Assembly: GCA_026129685.1 (NCBI GenBank)
Contig: JAHCHO010000002.1
Location: forward strand, 248,001 to 312,000
DNA length: 64,000 nt
Reading direction: 5' to 3'
Origin: Fimbriimonadaceae bacterium
Lineage (GTDB): Bacteria; Armatimonadota; Fimbriimonadia; Fimbriimonadales; Fimbriimonadaceae
Positions 19,908 through 28,197 of the stretch are shown here, in pieces. Position 1 is the first letter of the stretch; each line of letters starts with the position of its first letter. Position numbers and translations under genes: made by a program. The notes beneath the pieces were generated by a model. The model was not told the DNA's origin, made no database searches, and saw nothing but the letters and a program-made list of their open reading frames with translations.

Positions 19908-21266
19908 ATGAACCTGCGCCTTCTCGCCGTAGGGGTCGGGATCGCTTGGTTACCGGGGTCCGTCTGGGCCGACTGGGACCTCCGCGTCACCGAGGTGTTC
20001 GCTTCGGACGAGACCGGGGCGCGGCGGGAGTTTCGTCTCGGCGAAGGACCGGTCTTCCTCACCGTGCGGGTCAAGTGCCAAGGGACGGGCGCCGGGACGT
20101 ACGACCTCGACGTCGAACTCGCCGGCAAACGGCACACGTTCGCCGATCAGAAACCCGAAAACGGGGCGACCGCCTCCTTCGTGTGGAGTCCCGGGTTCAA
20201 CGCGCACGTCGCCCTTCCCTATCGCGTCCGGCTGACCCCCCGCGTCGAGTCGGCGGCCCGTTCGCGTCCGGAGGAAGCGTCGACCGGCGAGATCAAGCCC
20301 GTCTACCCCGAGGAAATCGAATGGTATGGGCCCCGGCAATACGAAATCCGTCAGCGATGGTCGGCTTCGTTCCCCGCGGCGAAGCCCACCGAAGTCGTCG
20401 TTGCCGTCCCCGTGATCGCGCCAGGCCTCCACCAACAGGTCCAGACATGGACCAAGGACGAACGCAGCGTGCTGGCGCGCCTGGCGCCGATCGACCTTCC
20501 GGTTCTTCGTCTCGACACAAGTTCAGGGTTCGATTCGCCGGTGGTCGTCGAACAGCGCGCCACGGTGAGGGTCCGTTCGTTCCGCGTCAACCCGGGTCTA
20601 CTCGAAGCCGATTGGAAGGCCTACGAGGCATTGCCCTACGACGTGCGGCCGTTCCAGGCGAACCCCGAGCCCCGAGAGGGTGAACGGGCCGCCCTCGACT
20701 CCCTTTTCGCCTCGGCGCTGCCGGAAGGGGGACGCGACCGACTCTCGCCCCGCGAGACGGCGGAGCGGCTCTTCATGGCCACCTTGGGCGCGCTTCAGTA
20801 CGACGCCGAAGGTCACGCCAAGGTCGTCGAAGCGCTTCGAGACAAAGTCGCGGTGTGCGAAGCCTACGCGGAAACCTACGCGAGGCTCCTTCGGATGGCG
20901 CACATTCCCGTCCGGGTCGTCAACGGCTGGATCGCGGACGGGGCGGGCGGACCCAAGCCGCCCTTGGATGCCCACTCGTGGGTCGAGGTGTGGTTCGTCG
21001 GCGCAGGCTGGGTTCCTCAGGACCCGACGTTCGCCGATACCGCCGCCCCCGGGGCGACCGTCCCGTTCTACTTCTACACCGTGCCGGACATGAACCGTCG
21101 GATCGCCGTCTCGTACAACGTTCCCTATAAGTTGCGCGAGGGCCTCGAACCGGTCGGACTGGTCGGGCCGGCCCACTGGTACCGTTTCGAAGGGAACGAC
21201 CCGAAACCCGTGATCGACCGGGTGTTCACGATCGAACCCCTGGAACCCGCGACCCGAAAGGGCTAA
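19908..21266 (+). CDS. secreted transglutaminase-like protein
   Basis: A 452-residue exported protein (signal 'MNLRLLAVGVGIAWLPGSVW'). An N-terminal beta-sandwich region (~20-270) precedes a transglutaminase-like cysteine protease core. The catalytic Cys is in 'VAVCEAYAETYARLLR' (~residue 317), His in 'LDAHSWVEVWF' (~354) and Asp in 'VPQDPTFAD' (~370), in the order of the family. Such proteins act as cysteine proteases or amidases at the cell surface. ATG 19908 follows -35 TTGGAT (19870-19875), a 16-base spacer and -10 TATACT (19892-19897). The leader would be very short. Confidence 0.85.
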   Translation: MNLRLLAVGVGIAWLPGSVWADWDLRVTEVFASDETGARREFRLGEGPVFLTVRVKCQGTGAGTYDLDVELAGKRHTFADQKPENGATASFVWSPGFNAHVALPYRVRLTPRVESAARSRPEEASTGEIKPVYPEEIEWYGPRQYEIRQRWSASFPAAKPTEVVVAVPVIAPGLHQQVQTWTKDERSVLARLAPIDLPVLRLDTSSGFDSPVVVEQRATVRVRSFRVNPGLLEADWKAYEALPYDVRPFQANPEPREGERAALDSLFASALPEGGRDRLSPRETAERLFMATLGALQYDAEGHAKVVEALRDKVAVCEAYAETYARLLRMAHIPVRVVNGWIADGAGGPKPPLDAHSWVEVWFVGAGWVPQDPTFADTAAPGATVPFYFYTVPDMNRRIAVSYNVPYKLREGLEPVGLVGPAHWYRFEGNDPKPVIDRVFTIEPLEPATRKG

Positions 21267-22447
21267 CGCGCCCGCTCGACCCGAACGATCGTCGCCGCGA
21301 CGGCGCCCTCCTTGGCGTCGATCTCGCCCTCGACGCTGACGGGAAGCACCTTCTGCGCCTTGATCCGGCCGAGTAGGTCGTCAAGGCTGATCGCCGCCCC
21401 CCGATCGCCGACGATCTTGGTCGTACGGTCCGCCGTCACCTTCACCGTGAGGCGATCGGGCAGGAAGCCGCGCGCTTGCTCGACCTTCAGAGTGAAGCCG
21501 CCGCCGTCCTGAGCCATCGTCGCCAACCCGTGCATCGCGCTTGGCGCGCGGTCGTCCGCCAAGAGCACGATCGTCTCGGCGACCAAAGCCCGTTGCCGCG
21601 CGTCGTAGGTGCCCCGAACCATCGCCGGCCGATCCGCTTCGAGCAGTGGCGCGGTCCCGGCTCCCACGATCGCCGTGTCCTGGTCGGTGACCACCCGCAC
21701 CGTGCGTCCGCTCCGGTCGAGAAGCGTGAATTCGCGCGCGCCGTTTCGCTCGCTCAGGTCGCGTACCCGCCCCGCGTGATCGCCCCGCATCTGGTTGCGG
21801 AAGTCGTCGTTCCCCGGTTCCGGTCCGTCCTTCAGCGCCGGTCGCACCGTTTCACCCTCAATGACCCAATTCGCCACGTTGAAGTCGATCTCCATGTCTC
21901 CGTTTCCGCCCTTCAGCCGGCGGCTTCCGGCGACGTTGGCTTCGACGGTCGCCTTCCCGTCCTTCGCCCCGACGACCTTGTACGTCTTCGGGGTTGCGGA
22001 GTCCTTCGTGAACACCACCAGTTCGTCGCCCAGGATCACCCGGAAGCGCTCGAAATCTCCCGCCCCCAGGGCCCCTTCGCCCAGGAAGAGGGAACGTGCC
22101 TGCTTGGTGCCGAGCGCGCAGAGGTCCAGAGAACGGCCTTGCCCGTCCTCGAAAACGCGCGAGACCGATTCGCCGCGAACCATATCGAGCGCGTACACCC
22201 TGACCCATGCCTGGGAAAAGGCCTTCTTGGTGGTGTCGGTCGCGATGAGCGCGAACCGGCGCCCGAGCGGAATCTCGCGGCGGTCCGGATTTGACGAGTT
22301 GTTGGCCATCGGAGATCCCCCGAATCCCGACCCGTAGCCGTATCCCGTGTTGCCGCCCATGCCGGTCGAACTTCCGGTTCCGCCGCACCCGGCCAGAACC
22401 AGCGTCGCCATCGCGCCCAAAGCCATCGCTCGTCGCATCGTCTTCAT
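21263..22447 (-). CDS. lipoprotein with DUF4382-like and DUF5666-like regions
   Basis: The 394-residue lipoprotein has lipobox 'LVLAGC' followed by a Gly/Ser/Asn-rich linker ('GSSTGMGGNTGYGYGSGFGG'). The central region ('AFSQAWVRVYALDMV...LDLCALGTKQARSLFLG') is like DUF4382. The C-terminal repeats ('FTLLDRSGRTVRVVTDQDT', 'VRGTYDARQRALVAETIVL') look like DUF5666 beta-barrel units. Both families are known only as surface-exposed domains. The stop shares CTAA (21263-21266) with the convergent transglutaminase gene. A small gene lies 16 bases upstream on the same strand. Confidence 0.75.
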   Translation of the reverse strand: MKTMRRAMALGAMATLVLAGCGGTGSSTGMGGNTGYGYGSGFGGSPMANNSSNPDRREIPLGRRFALIATDTTKKAFSQAWVRVYALDMVRGESVSRVFEDGQGRSLDLCALGTKQARSLFLGEGALGAGDFERFRVILGDELVVFTKDSATPKTYKVVGAKDGKATVEANVAGSRRLKGGNGDMEIDFNVANWVIEGETVRPALKDGPEPGNDDFRNQMRGDHAGRVRDLSERNGAREFTLLDRSGRTVRVVTDQDTAIVGAGTAPLLEADRPAMVRGTYDARQRALVAETIVLLADDRAPSAMHGLATMAQDGGGFTLKVEQARGFLPDRLTVKVTADRTTKIVGDRGAAISLDDLLGRIKAQKVLPVSVEGEIDAKEGAVAATIVRVERAR

Positions 22448-22463
22448 TATGGGACGCCCGGGC

Positions 22464-22664
22464 TTACCGTCGTTGTTCGCATATCGCGAACCGGACGACC
22501 TCGGTCGTCTCCGGCGCGACCGCCACGACGACGCTCCGGGCGGGTCGCCGCGCGACGGGCTCGTTCGCCAGCGACTCGATCGCCTGGGAAAGGGCGCCCA
22601 GACGCACCGCTCCTTCGCTCGAAGCGCCGTTTCCGCATTCGACGGGAATGTGCCGATCGCCCAT
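22464..22664 (-). CDS. small protein of unknown function
   Basis: A 66-residue frame starting ATG 22664, with GGAGG upstream (13-base spacing). Third codon positions are strongly G/C while the first two are not, as expected of real coding DNA here. The sequence ends 'VVVAVAPETTEVVRFAICEQ', a possible beta pair. It precedes the lipoprotein gene by 16 bases and could be translated with it. No homology is recognised; a non-coding interpretation remains possible. Confidence 0.5.
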   Translation of the reverse strand: MGDRHIPVECGNGASSEGAVRLGALSQAIESLANEPVARRPARSVVVAVAPETTEVVRFAICEQRR

Positions 22665-22798
22665 GGTTGTCGTTGACCTCCAGTTCCCCAAACCTATCGT
22701 CGGTTCCTGTAAGCGTTTCGACGCCTCCGCTTGGCCGAAAACTCGGAACACCGTCCGAACGTCCCGAACGAACGCCTTCCCCGGCCTGCCTCGGGGCG

Positions 22799-22804
22799 TA
22801 TGAT
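22799..22804 (+). promoter_or_regulatory. -10 element TATGAT
   Basis: TATGAT ends 6 bases before ATG 22811. Transcription would start at about the A of the ATG, giving a leaderless mRNA. Confidence 0.52.
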
Positions 22805-22810
22805 GCGGGC

Positions 22811-24010
22811 ATGACGCCTCTCCTCTGCGCCCTTCTCCTCGGCTCGGTCACCGACCCCATGCGAAGCCTGTCCGACTTTGGCGTCTCGCCGCGCAACTCG
22901 GCCACGGAGAACGCCGCCAAACTGCAGGCGGCGATCGACTGGGCCTCCCCGAGGGGCGAAGCCCTCTACCTCGAGCCGAGCCCCACCCCCTACGAGGTCG
23001 ACGGCGGCATCGTGTTGCGCGCCAACGTGTCGCTCGTCGGTCCGCACGGGCCGGTCGGACGCGGGACCGTCAACCCCACCGGCAAGCATCCCGTAGGTGC
23101 GGTGTTCGCGATCCGTAACCGTGAAAAACCGTTTCTTACCGTTGAATCTGCGACCCAACTTCGAGGACTTCAGTTTTGGTACCCCGAGCAGACGCTTTCA
23201 GATCCCGGGAAGGTGATCCCCTATCCGCCCACGATCCAGGTTTCGCAGACCGCCCCCGCTCAAGGAGTCACCCTGTCCTGCCTGACATTCTACGGGGAGT
23301 TCTTCGCCATGGACTTTCGGGCCGCCGCCGCGCACCCGTGCGAGCAAATCCTGGTGGAGCACTGCTACGGCTATCCCTTGGGCGGCACGTTCGTCGCGAT
23401 CGACCGATGCTACGACATCCCGCGCATCCTGCACTGCCACGCGAACCCGGCGAACATGCGGCTGTTCGCGGGCGGGTTCGCCAAACCCGTGATCGACTCC
23501 GTCGTCGCGCGCGGAACGTTCGCCTACGCCATCGACCGAACCGACAACGCGGTCTTGATGGACGTGTTCACTTTCGGCACTTACGGCGGCGCATGGTTGG
23601 GGCCGGCAACCTACGGCCAACTGACCGGGTTCAACTTCGACTGCGTCACGATCGGGGTCCAGAAAAGCGGCGACGGTCCGTTCAACCGAAACTGGCAGCT
23701 CAGCCAGGGCTCGATCATCGCCAACACCGGTCCGTCGCTCGACCGAGTTCATCCCTTCGTCGTCGAGGGGAAGGGCCACCTTTCCATCGGCAACGTCGAA
23801 GCGTTCTCCGGCGCGAACGGGGCTCTGACCACCCTCGACCAGAGCCAAGACTTCCTCGTCGTTCGCGGCGACGAACGCTGTACGGTCTCCCTGTTCGGTT
23901 GCCGGATGCGCAACTACGCGGCAGACGCCCCCCTTACCCTCCTGAACCCGAACGCCACGGTGCGCGCGGTCGCCTGCGTGGACAAGGACGAGAAACCGTT
24001 CGAGCGATGA
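22811..24010 (+). CDS. right-handed beta-helix protein, pectate-lyase-3-like
   Basis: A 399-residue protein with a short hydrophobic N-terminus ('MTPLLCALLLGSV'). 'SLSDFGVSPRNSATENAAKLQAAIDWA' is the start typical of pectate lyase superfamily 3 / phage tail-spike beta-helix proteins ('..DFGA..dg.tdnt.alqaAid'). The rest consists of short beta strands consistent with a parallel beta-helix. These proteins bind or cleave polysaccharides; catalytic residues are not identifiable by eye. It overlaps the next gene by ATGA. An in-frame extension upstream of ATG 22811 has no promoter or start support. Confidence 0.72.
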   Translation: MTPLLCALLLGSVTDPMRSLSDFGVSPRNSATENAAKLQAAIDWASPRGEALYLEPSPTPYEVDGGIVLRANVSLVGPHGPVGRGTVNPTGKHPVGAVFAIRNREKPFLTVESATQLRGLQFWYPEQTLSDPGKVIPYPPTIQVSQTAPAQGVTLSCLTFYGEFFAMDFRAAAAHPCEQILVEHCYGYPLGGTFVAIDRCYDIPRILHCHANPANMRLFAGGFAKPVIDSVVARGTFAYAIDRTDNAVLMDVFTFGTYGGAWLGPATYGQLTGFNFDCVTIGVQKSGDGPFNRNWQLSQGSIIANTGPSLDRVHPFVVEGKGHLSIGNVEAFSGANGALTTLDQSQDFLVVRGDERCTVSLFGCRMRNYAADAPLTLLNPNATVRAVACVDKDEKPFER

Positions 24011-24426
24011 CGATTCGTCTCCATCCGTGGCGTCTGAGCGTCTGCCGCATCCCGCCGAGGATCGGTCACGAAGCCGTCGGAGGCGCGTTCTCGGCGACGG
24101 TCTCCGCGCCGAACGAGACCTCGGTGGTCTGCGAGGAGGGTCGCGAACCGCTCGGCGCCCGCGTCGAGCCTGGTTGGCGAGCCTTCGAAATCCAGGGACC
24201 GATCGACTTTGACCAGGTGGGCGTCCTAGCGTCCGTGCTGAACCCGCTGGCGGACGCGCTCGTTCCGGTCTTCGCGATATCGACCTACGACACCGACTTC
24301 GTCATGGTCAAAGAGACCGACCTGCGGAAGGCGAACCGAGCCCTCCTTTTGGCCGGTCACGAGGTCTCGCCGGTCACCGCCGAGGAGTCCCGGTATTTCG
24401 ATTCATCGCCAAGGTCGCGTCCTTGA
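24007..24426 (+). CDS. ACT-domain protein (CASTOR/ACT_7-like)
   Basis: A 139-residue protein composed of two small ACT-like lobes. 'ETSVVCEEG' in the first half and 'AFEIQGPIDFDQVGVLASVL' plus 'VFAISTYDTDFVMVKETDL' in the second are characteristic of the CASTOR-type ACT family, which binds amino acids. It starts at ATG 24007, overlapping the beta-helix gene stop by four bases. It may be an amino-acid sensor; no enzyme domain is attached. Confidence 0.75.
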   Translation: MTIRLHPWRLSVCRIPPRIGHEAVGGAFSATVSAPNETSVVCEEGREPLGARVEPGWRAFEIQGPIDFDQVGVLASVLNPLADALVPVFAISTYDTDFVMVKETDLRKANRALLLAGHEVSPVTAEESRYFDSSPRSRP

Positions 24427-24438
24427 CTAATCGCTTTG

Positions 24439-24702
24439 TCACCCATTGATGGTGTCCCGGTCGTAGAGCGCGGCCGACCGCTGCAGACTCGCGCAACGCG
24501 CGGTCGCGGTTTCGAGTTCGTCCGGAGCAAGGAAGCCCTCCGCCTCTATTTGAACCCGCTCCAGGAGTCGACGGGCCGTTTGGCGAGCCTCGGCGATGGA
24601 CACGGGTCGCGCGAAGACCAGCCGCAACTCCATCGGAAAGCGGAGATCTGAGATCTTGACGAAGCGTTCAGTCTGTCGGCGCGTCGCGGGCGGCTTCTTC
24701 AT
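24439..24702 (-). CDS. small protein of unknown function
   Basis: An 87-residue, mostly helical protein ('VSIAEARQTARRLLERVQIE', 'APDELETATARCASLQRSA'). It begins at ATG 24702, 6 bases after a TACGCT -10 element (24714-24709), which argues for this start over longer versions. It is divergent from thiamine pyrophosphokinase. No family recognised. Confidence 0.6.
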   Translation of the reverse strand: MKKPPATRRQTERFVKISDLRFPMELRLVFARPVSIAEARQTARRLLERVQIEAEGFLAPDELETATARCASLQRSAALYDRDTING

Positions 24703-24708
24703 GTCCGG

Positions 24709-24714
24709 AGCGTA
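24709..24714 (-). promoter_or_regulatory. -10 element TACGCT
   Basis: On the minus strand TACGCT ends 6 bases before ATG 24702, consistent with a leaderless transcript. It lies back-to-back with the TAGAAT element at 24743-24748. Confidence 0.42.
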
Positions 24715-24742
24715 CCGAACTCCGGCGCGGCCAGCCGGTCGG

Positions 24743-24748
24743 TAGAAT
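24743..24748 (+). promoter_or_regulatory. -10 element TAGAAT of the thiamine pyrophosphokinase operon
   Basis: TAGAAT ends 7 bases before GTG 24756, with no ribosome binding site between, predicting a leaderless GTG-initiated message. This leaves no room for a TPP riboswitch leader. Confidence 0.5.
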
Positions 24749-24755
24749 CGCCCCG

Positions 24756-25388
24756 GTGCCCAAGGTCCTCGTGGTGCTTGCCGGTGGCGACGACTCGATC
24801 GGTTCACTCGCGAAGTGGGCGGCGTCCGCCGACGTCATCCTGGCGGCCGACGGCGGCGGTGATCGCGCGATCGCGGCGGGATTTGTTCCCCACATCGTCG
24901 TCGGCGACCTGGATTCGTTGAATCCGCGCCATCGCGACCAGATTCCCGAACTGATCCGGATTGACGACCAGAATGCTACGGACGCCGACAAGGTCCTGCG
25001 TCTCGCCGCCGACCGGGGATGGCGGTCGCTCACCCTCATGGGCCTCGAAGGCGACCGGCTCGACCACGTGTTGGCGAGCCTGGGCAGCGGCCTGGCTTGC
25101 GGCCTCGAGATTCGGATCGTTCTCCGCAACATGCTCGCCCACTTGGTGCGCCCCGGCGACCGTGCGTTCGCGACCCAGATGGGCCGCCGCGTCTCGCTCA
25201 TCCCCTTTCCCTTCTGCCGTGCAAGCCTAACGGGCGTGCGGTGGCCCCTTGTCGAAGCCGAGTTGGCCATCGGCGCTCGGGTCAGCGTGTCGAACGAAGC
25301 GATCGAACCGACCGTTCGGCTGGCCTTGTCGGAGGGCACCGCCCTGCTGTTCCTCGAGCATCGGGATACGGAGCCGGCGGCGTGGTGA
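24756..25388 (+). CDS. thiamine pyrophosphokinase
   Basis: A 210-residue enzyme that pyrophosphorylates thiamine with ATP to make TPP. Motifs: 'VILAADGGGDRAIAAGFVPH', 'VVGDLDSLN', 'DQNATDADKVLRLA' (the D.TD.DKAL motif) and 'GLEGDRLDHVLASL'. The C-terminal beta-sandwich that binds thiamine follows. The start is GTG 24756. The gene overlaps a sodium:solute symporter gene by GTGA, and the FHA gene after that by ATGA, forming a three-gene operon. Confidence 0.87.
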   Translation: MPKVLVVLAGGDDSIGSLAKWAASADVILAADGGGDRAIAAGFVPHIVVGDLDSLNPRHRDQIPELIRIDDQNATDADKVLRLAADRGWRSLTLMGLEGDRLDHVLASLGSGLACGLEIRIVLRNMLAHLVRPGDRAFATQMGRRVSLIPFPFCRASLTGVRWPLVEAELAIGARVSVSNEAIEPTVRLALSEGTALLFLEHRDTEPAAW

Positions 25389-26836
25389 GCCTCGCGGAGG
25401 CTCGGGTCCTCCATCTTGGCCCGACCGACCTGATCGTCGTCGGCGTCTTTCTGGCGGCGCTGTTCGGCCTTGGATTCTCCGCGCGGGTTCGCGGCAGTTC
25501 GGCGCTTCAACTGATCGCGGCGGGGCGCTCGCTGAGTCTGCCCCTGTTCGTCGCAACCTTGGTCTCCACGTGGTACGGCGGGATTCTCGGCGTCGGCGAA
25601 TCGGTCGGTTACTACGGGGTCGGCGCATGGGCGCTGATCGGTGTGCCCTACTACGCGTTCGCGGTCGTGTACGCTCTCTGGCTGGCCAAGCGGGTGCGGC
25701 GGGCGGCGGAGATCAGCATCCCCGAGCGGCTCGAGACCAAGTGGGGCCGCGCGGCCGGGTTGGTCGGCGCCGTTCTCGTCTTCCTCTTGGCGGTGCCGGC
25801 GGCGCACGCCCTCATGATCGGGGTGCTGGTGCAGGCGCTGACCGGGTGGGCGACCGTGCTGTCGGTCCTCGTCGGCTCTTTCGTCGCGACCCTGTTCCTG
25901 TACCGCGGGGGGTTGCTCGCGGACGCGCGAGCCTCGCTCCTCGCTTTCCTGATGATGTACGTCGGGTTCGGGGCGATGGTGGCGTTCACGATGTCGAGGG
26001 TTCCCTTGACGGAAGCGATCGCCCGACTCGACCCGCCCCTACGAACCTGGGACGGCGGCACCGGGTTGCCGTTCGTCGTCAGCTTCTTCATTCTGGGGGC
26101 TTGGACCTTGGTGGACCCCGGGTTCCATCAGCGGGTCGCGAGCGCGGCGAGCATGGAGACGGGGCGACGGGGGGTCCTTGTCAGCGTGCTGTTCTGGATG
26201 CTCTTCGACTTCCTCTCGATCTCCACGGGAATCTACGCGGTGACCGGATTGGCCGAGAAGCCGTCGAACGCGCTCCTGATCTACCCGGCGTTCGGGGAGG
26301 CGACCCTACCGGACGGGCTGAAAGCGGTGTTCGTGTGCGGCATGCTCGGCACGATCGTCGCGGCGATGGTCGGCTACACCCTCGTGAGCGGGGCCACGCT
26401 CGGGCGCGAGATCGTGGCGCGGGCGAGCCAGGCGCCCCTGGACGACCCTCGCGTCGCCCTCTGGACGCGACTCGGGTTCTTCGCGGCGACCCTGATCGCG
26501 GTCGGCCTTGCGCTCACCGTCCAGAGCGTGGTTGCCCTCTGGTACTCGTGGGCGGGCGCGGTGGTGGGTGCCCTGCTCCTCCCCATGGCGCTGGCGTACC
26601 GGGCAAGGCCGTATTCGGGCAGGGCCTCCTGGGTCATCGGGTCGATGGTGGCCTCCTTCGGCGCGGCGGTAACTTGGATGATCGTCGGGACGTCTCAGGG
26701 CAACCCCTTTCTCAGCGCGACCCTTCCGAACGGGCAGACCTTCAGCGTCGGCACTCTGTTGCCCGGTCTGGCGGTTTCCGCTTTGGCCCTCGGCACGGGT
26801 AGCCTTGTCGGAACGTACAAGGAAGACCGACGATGA
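25385..26836 (+). CDS. sodium:solute symporter (SSS family)
   Basis: A 483-residue inner-membrane protein with about 13 predicted helices, beginning 'DLIVVGVFLAALFGLGF'. 'GRSLSLPLFVATLVSTWYGG' matches the N-terminal Na+-site region of SSS transporters, and 'DPGFHQRVASA' is the conserved loop of that family. The GTG start at 25385 shares GTGA with the thiamine pyrophosphokinase stop. Tight coupling suggests that it may import thiamine or a precursor, as proposed for some SSS members in thiamine operons, but substrate specificity cannot be read from sequence. Confidence 0.87.
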   Translation: MSLAEARVLHLGPTDLIVVGVFLAALFGLGFSARVRGSSALQLIAAGRSLSLPLFVATLVSTWYGGILGVGESVGYYGVGAWALIGVPYYAFAVVYALWLAKRVRRAAEISIPERLETKWGRAAGLVGAVLVFLLAVPAAHALMIGVLVQALTGWATVLSVLVGSFVATLFLYRGGLLADARASLLAFLMMYVGFGAMVAFTMSRVPLTEAIARLDPPLRTWDGGTGLPFVVSFFILGAWTLVDPGFHQRVASAASMETGRRGVLVSVLFWMLFDFLSISTGIYAVTGLAEKPSNALLIYPAFGEATLPDGLKAVFVCGMLGTIVAAMVGYTLVSGATLGREIVARASQAPLDDPRVALWTRLGFFAATLIAVGLALTVQSVVALWYSWAGAVVGALLLPMALAYRARPYSGRASWVIGSMVASFGAAVTWMIVGTSQGNPFLSATLPNGQTFSVGTLLPGLAVSALALGTGSLVGTYKEDRR

Positions 26837-27222
26837 ACGAGAACGAAGCCGATATCCTGCCCGACGAGATCGCTCCGGACGCGGAGGCGCCCGTCGCCGT
26901 CGTGCCACGCCTGATCGTCAAGCGAAGCGGCTTGGAGACCGACGAGGTGTTCCCGGTCAACCCGCCGTGCACGATCGGCCGCTTCGACCCGGCGGTCGGG
27001 CCGATCGACGTGGACCTTGGTCCGTTGCCGGAAGGCGCGTACGTCTCCCGAAAGCACGCCCGAATCACCGCCGAAGACGGCGTGTACCGGTTGCACGACC
27101 TAGGGTCCTCGAACGGCACTTTCGTCCTGCGCGACGACTTCGAGCGGGTCGAGGAGACGGAACTGGCGGACGGGACCGAGTTCGCCCTCGGCAACGCCCG
27201 GTTCGTGTTCCGAGTTACGTAA
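26833..27222 (+). CDS. FHA-domain protein
   Basis: A 129-residue protein. Residues ~25-128 form one FHA domain with the phosphothreonine-binding signatures 'TIGRFDP', 'YVSRKHARI' and 'LHDLGSSNGTFV'. An acidic N-terminal tail ('NENEADILPDEIAPDAEAP') lacks an obvious phospho-threonine. It would bind a phosphorylated partner; no Ser/Thr kinase is in the window. ATGA overlap with the symporter gene. Confidence 0.88.
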   Translation: MNENEADILPDEIAPDAEAPVAVVPRLIVKRSGLETDEVFPVNPPCTIGRFDPAVGPIDVDLGPLPEGAYVSRKHARITAEDGVYRLHDLGSSNGTFVLRDDFERVEETELADGTEFALGNARFVFRVT

Positions 27223-27283
27223 GACCGGGGCCCTCCCGCCGATCGTTTGCCCGTGGGCGAACCCCGTCGATCCGGCGAAGACC

Positions 27284-28069
27284 CTAGATCGAAGACCGAA
27301 CCGCGACCGCGCAGAACAGGCGGTCGTCCGGTCGGGCGGGTTCGTGGGTGAACTCGTGGAGTAGCCGAACGTCCGTGAAGCCCGCTTCCGCGAAAACCTC
27401 GCGGACCTCGATCTGACCGTACCAGCGCCCCTCCGGGGAACGGCGATGGAACTCGGTCTGCACCACCTCGCCCTCCAACTCGACCTCGAACCGCTGTTCG
27501 GTGTGCCAGAGACGCGCCTCGGGATCCCGCCATTCCCGGGTCCACGAACGCACGGTGGCGCCGTCCTCGGGCCGGGTCTTGTCGAAGAGGAGTTCCCAAC
27601 CGGTGTCGAGCGGGTCCCCCGGCCTCCACTCGAACGCGAAGGACGCGACGAGCGCGCCGCCCGGCAACAGGTGATCGAAGAACCGGCGCAGCGCTTCACG
27701 GAAGACGGGCGGATCGGTCAGCAGTTGGAGCGCGCTCGAGGGGGCGAGAATCGTTCTGAACCTTCGCGGAAGGTCGAGTTCCTCCATGCGTTGTTCGTAC
27801 ACCTCGACCTCGATGTTCTGGGCGGTAGCCTTCGCCCGACAGAGGTCGAGGAACTCGGGCGAGTTGTCAACCCCCTCGGCGTCCATGCCAAGGGCGCGAA
27901 GGTCGAGCAGGATGCGCCCGGTGCCGCACCCGATGTCGAGGACGGGCTCGCCGAACCGGCGGATCAGGTCCACAAAGAGATGCCGGTCGCTCCAGTTCGA
28001 GGTGTCGCCCCGGGCGAGATCCCAGGTGCTCGCGAGCAAGCCGTGGTAATCGTAGCCGGCGTCCTGCAT
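27284..28069 (-). CDS. class I SAM-dependent methyltransferase
   Basis: A 261-residue methyltransferase. Motif I is 'VLDIGCGTGRILLDL', with the SAM-binding acidic residue in 'DAEGVDNS' and motif post-III 'LLPGGALVASF'. The N-terminal 'YDYHGLLASTWDLARGDTSN' is typical of small-molecule methyltransferases. ATG 28069 is chosen because residues before it are basic, low in similarity, and lack a ribosome binding site. The acceptor is unknown. Confidence 0.82.
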   Translation of the reverse strand: MQDAGYDYHGLLASTWDLARGDTSNWSDRHLFVDLIRRFGEPVLDIGCGTGRILLDLRALGMDAEGVDNSPEFLDLCRAKATAQNIEVEVYEQRMEELDLPRRFRTILAPSSALQLLTDPPVFREALRRFFDHLLPGGALVASFAFEWRPGDPLDTGWELLFDKTRPEDGATVRSWTREWRDPEARLWHTEQRFEVELEGEVVQTEFHRRSPEGRWYGQIEVREVFAEAGFTDVRLLHEFTHEPARPDDRLFCAVAVRSSI

Positions 28070-28197
28070 CCGGCGGTGATACCCGGTGCCGGCGCGTTGT
28101 GTCCGATGGCCGTGCGTTGGGTGCGGCAGGGTTGGTTCCGTCACGAGGGCCCGGACGGTGGCGAGCTAGCGATGGCCTTGCCTGGCGCGACCTAGCC

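Noticed and set aside
24700-24756. Possible TPP riboswitch before thiamine pyrophosphokinase
   Set aside because: The -10 element ends 7 bases before the start, leaving no leader, and no CUGAGA motif is present.
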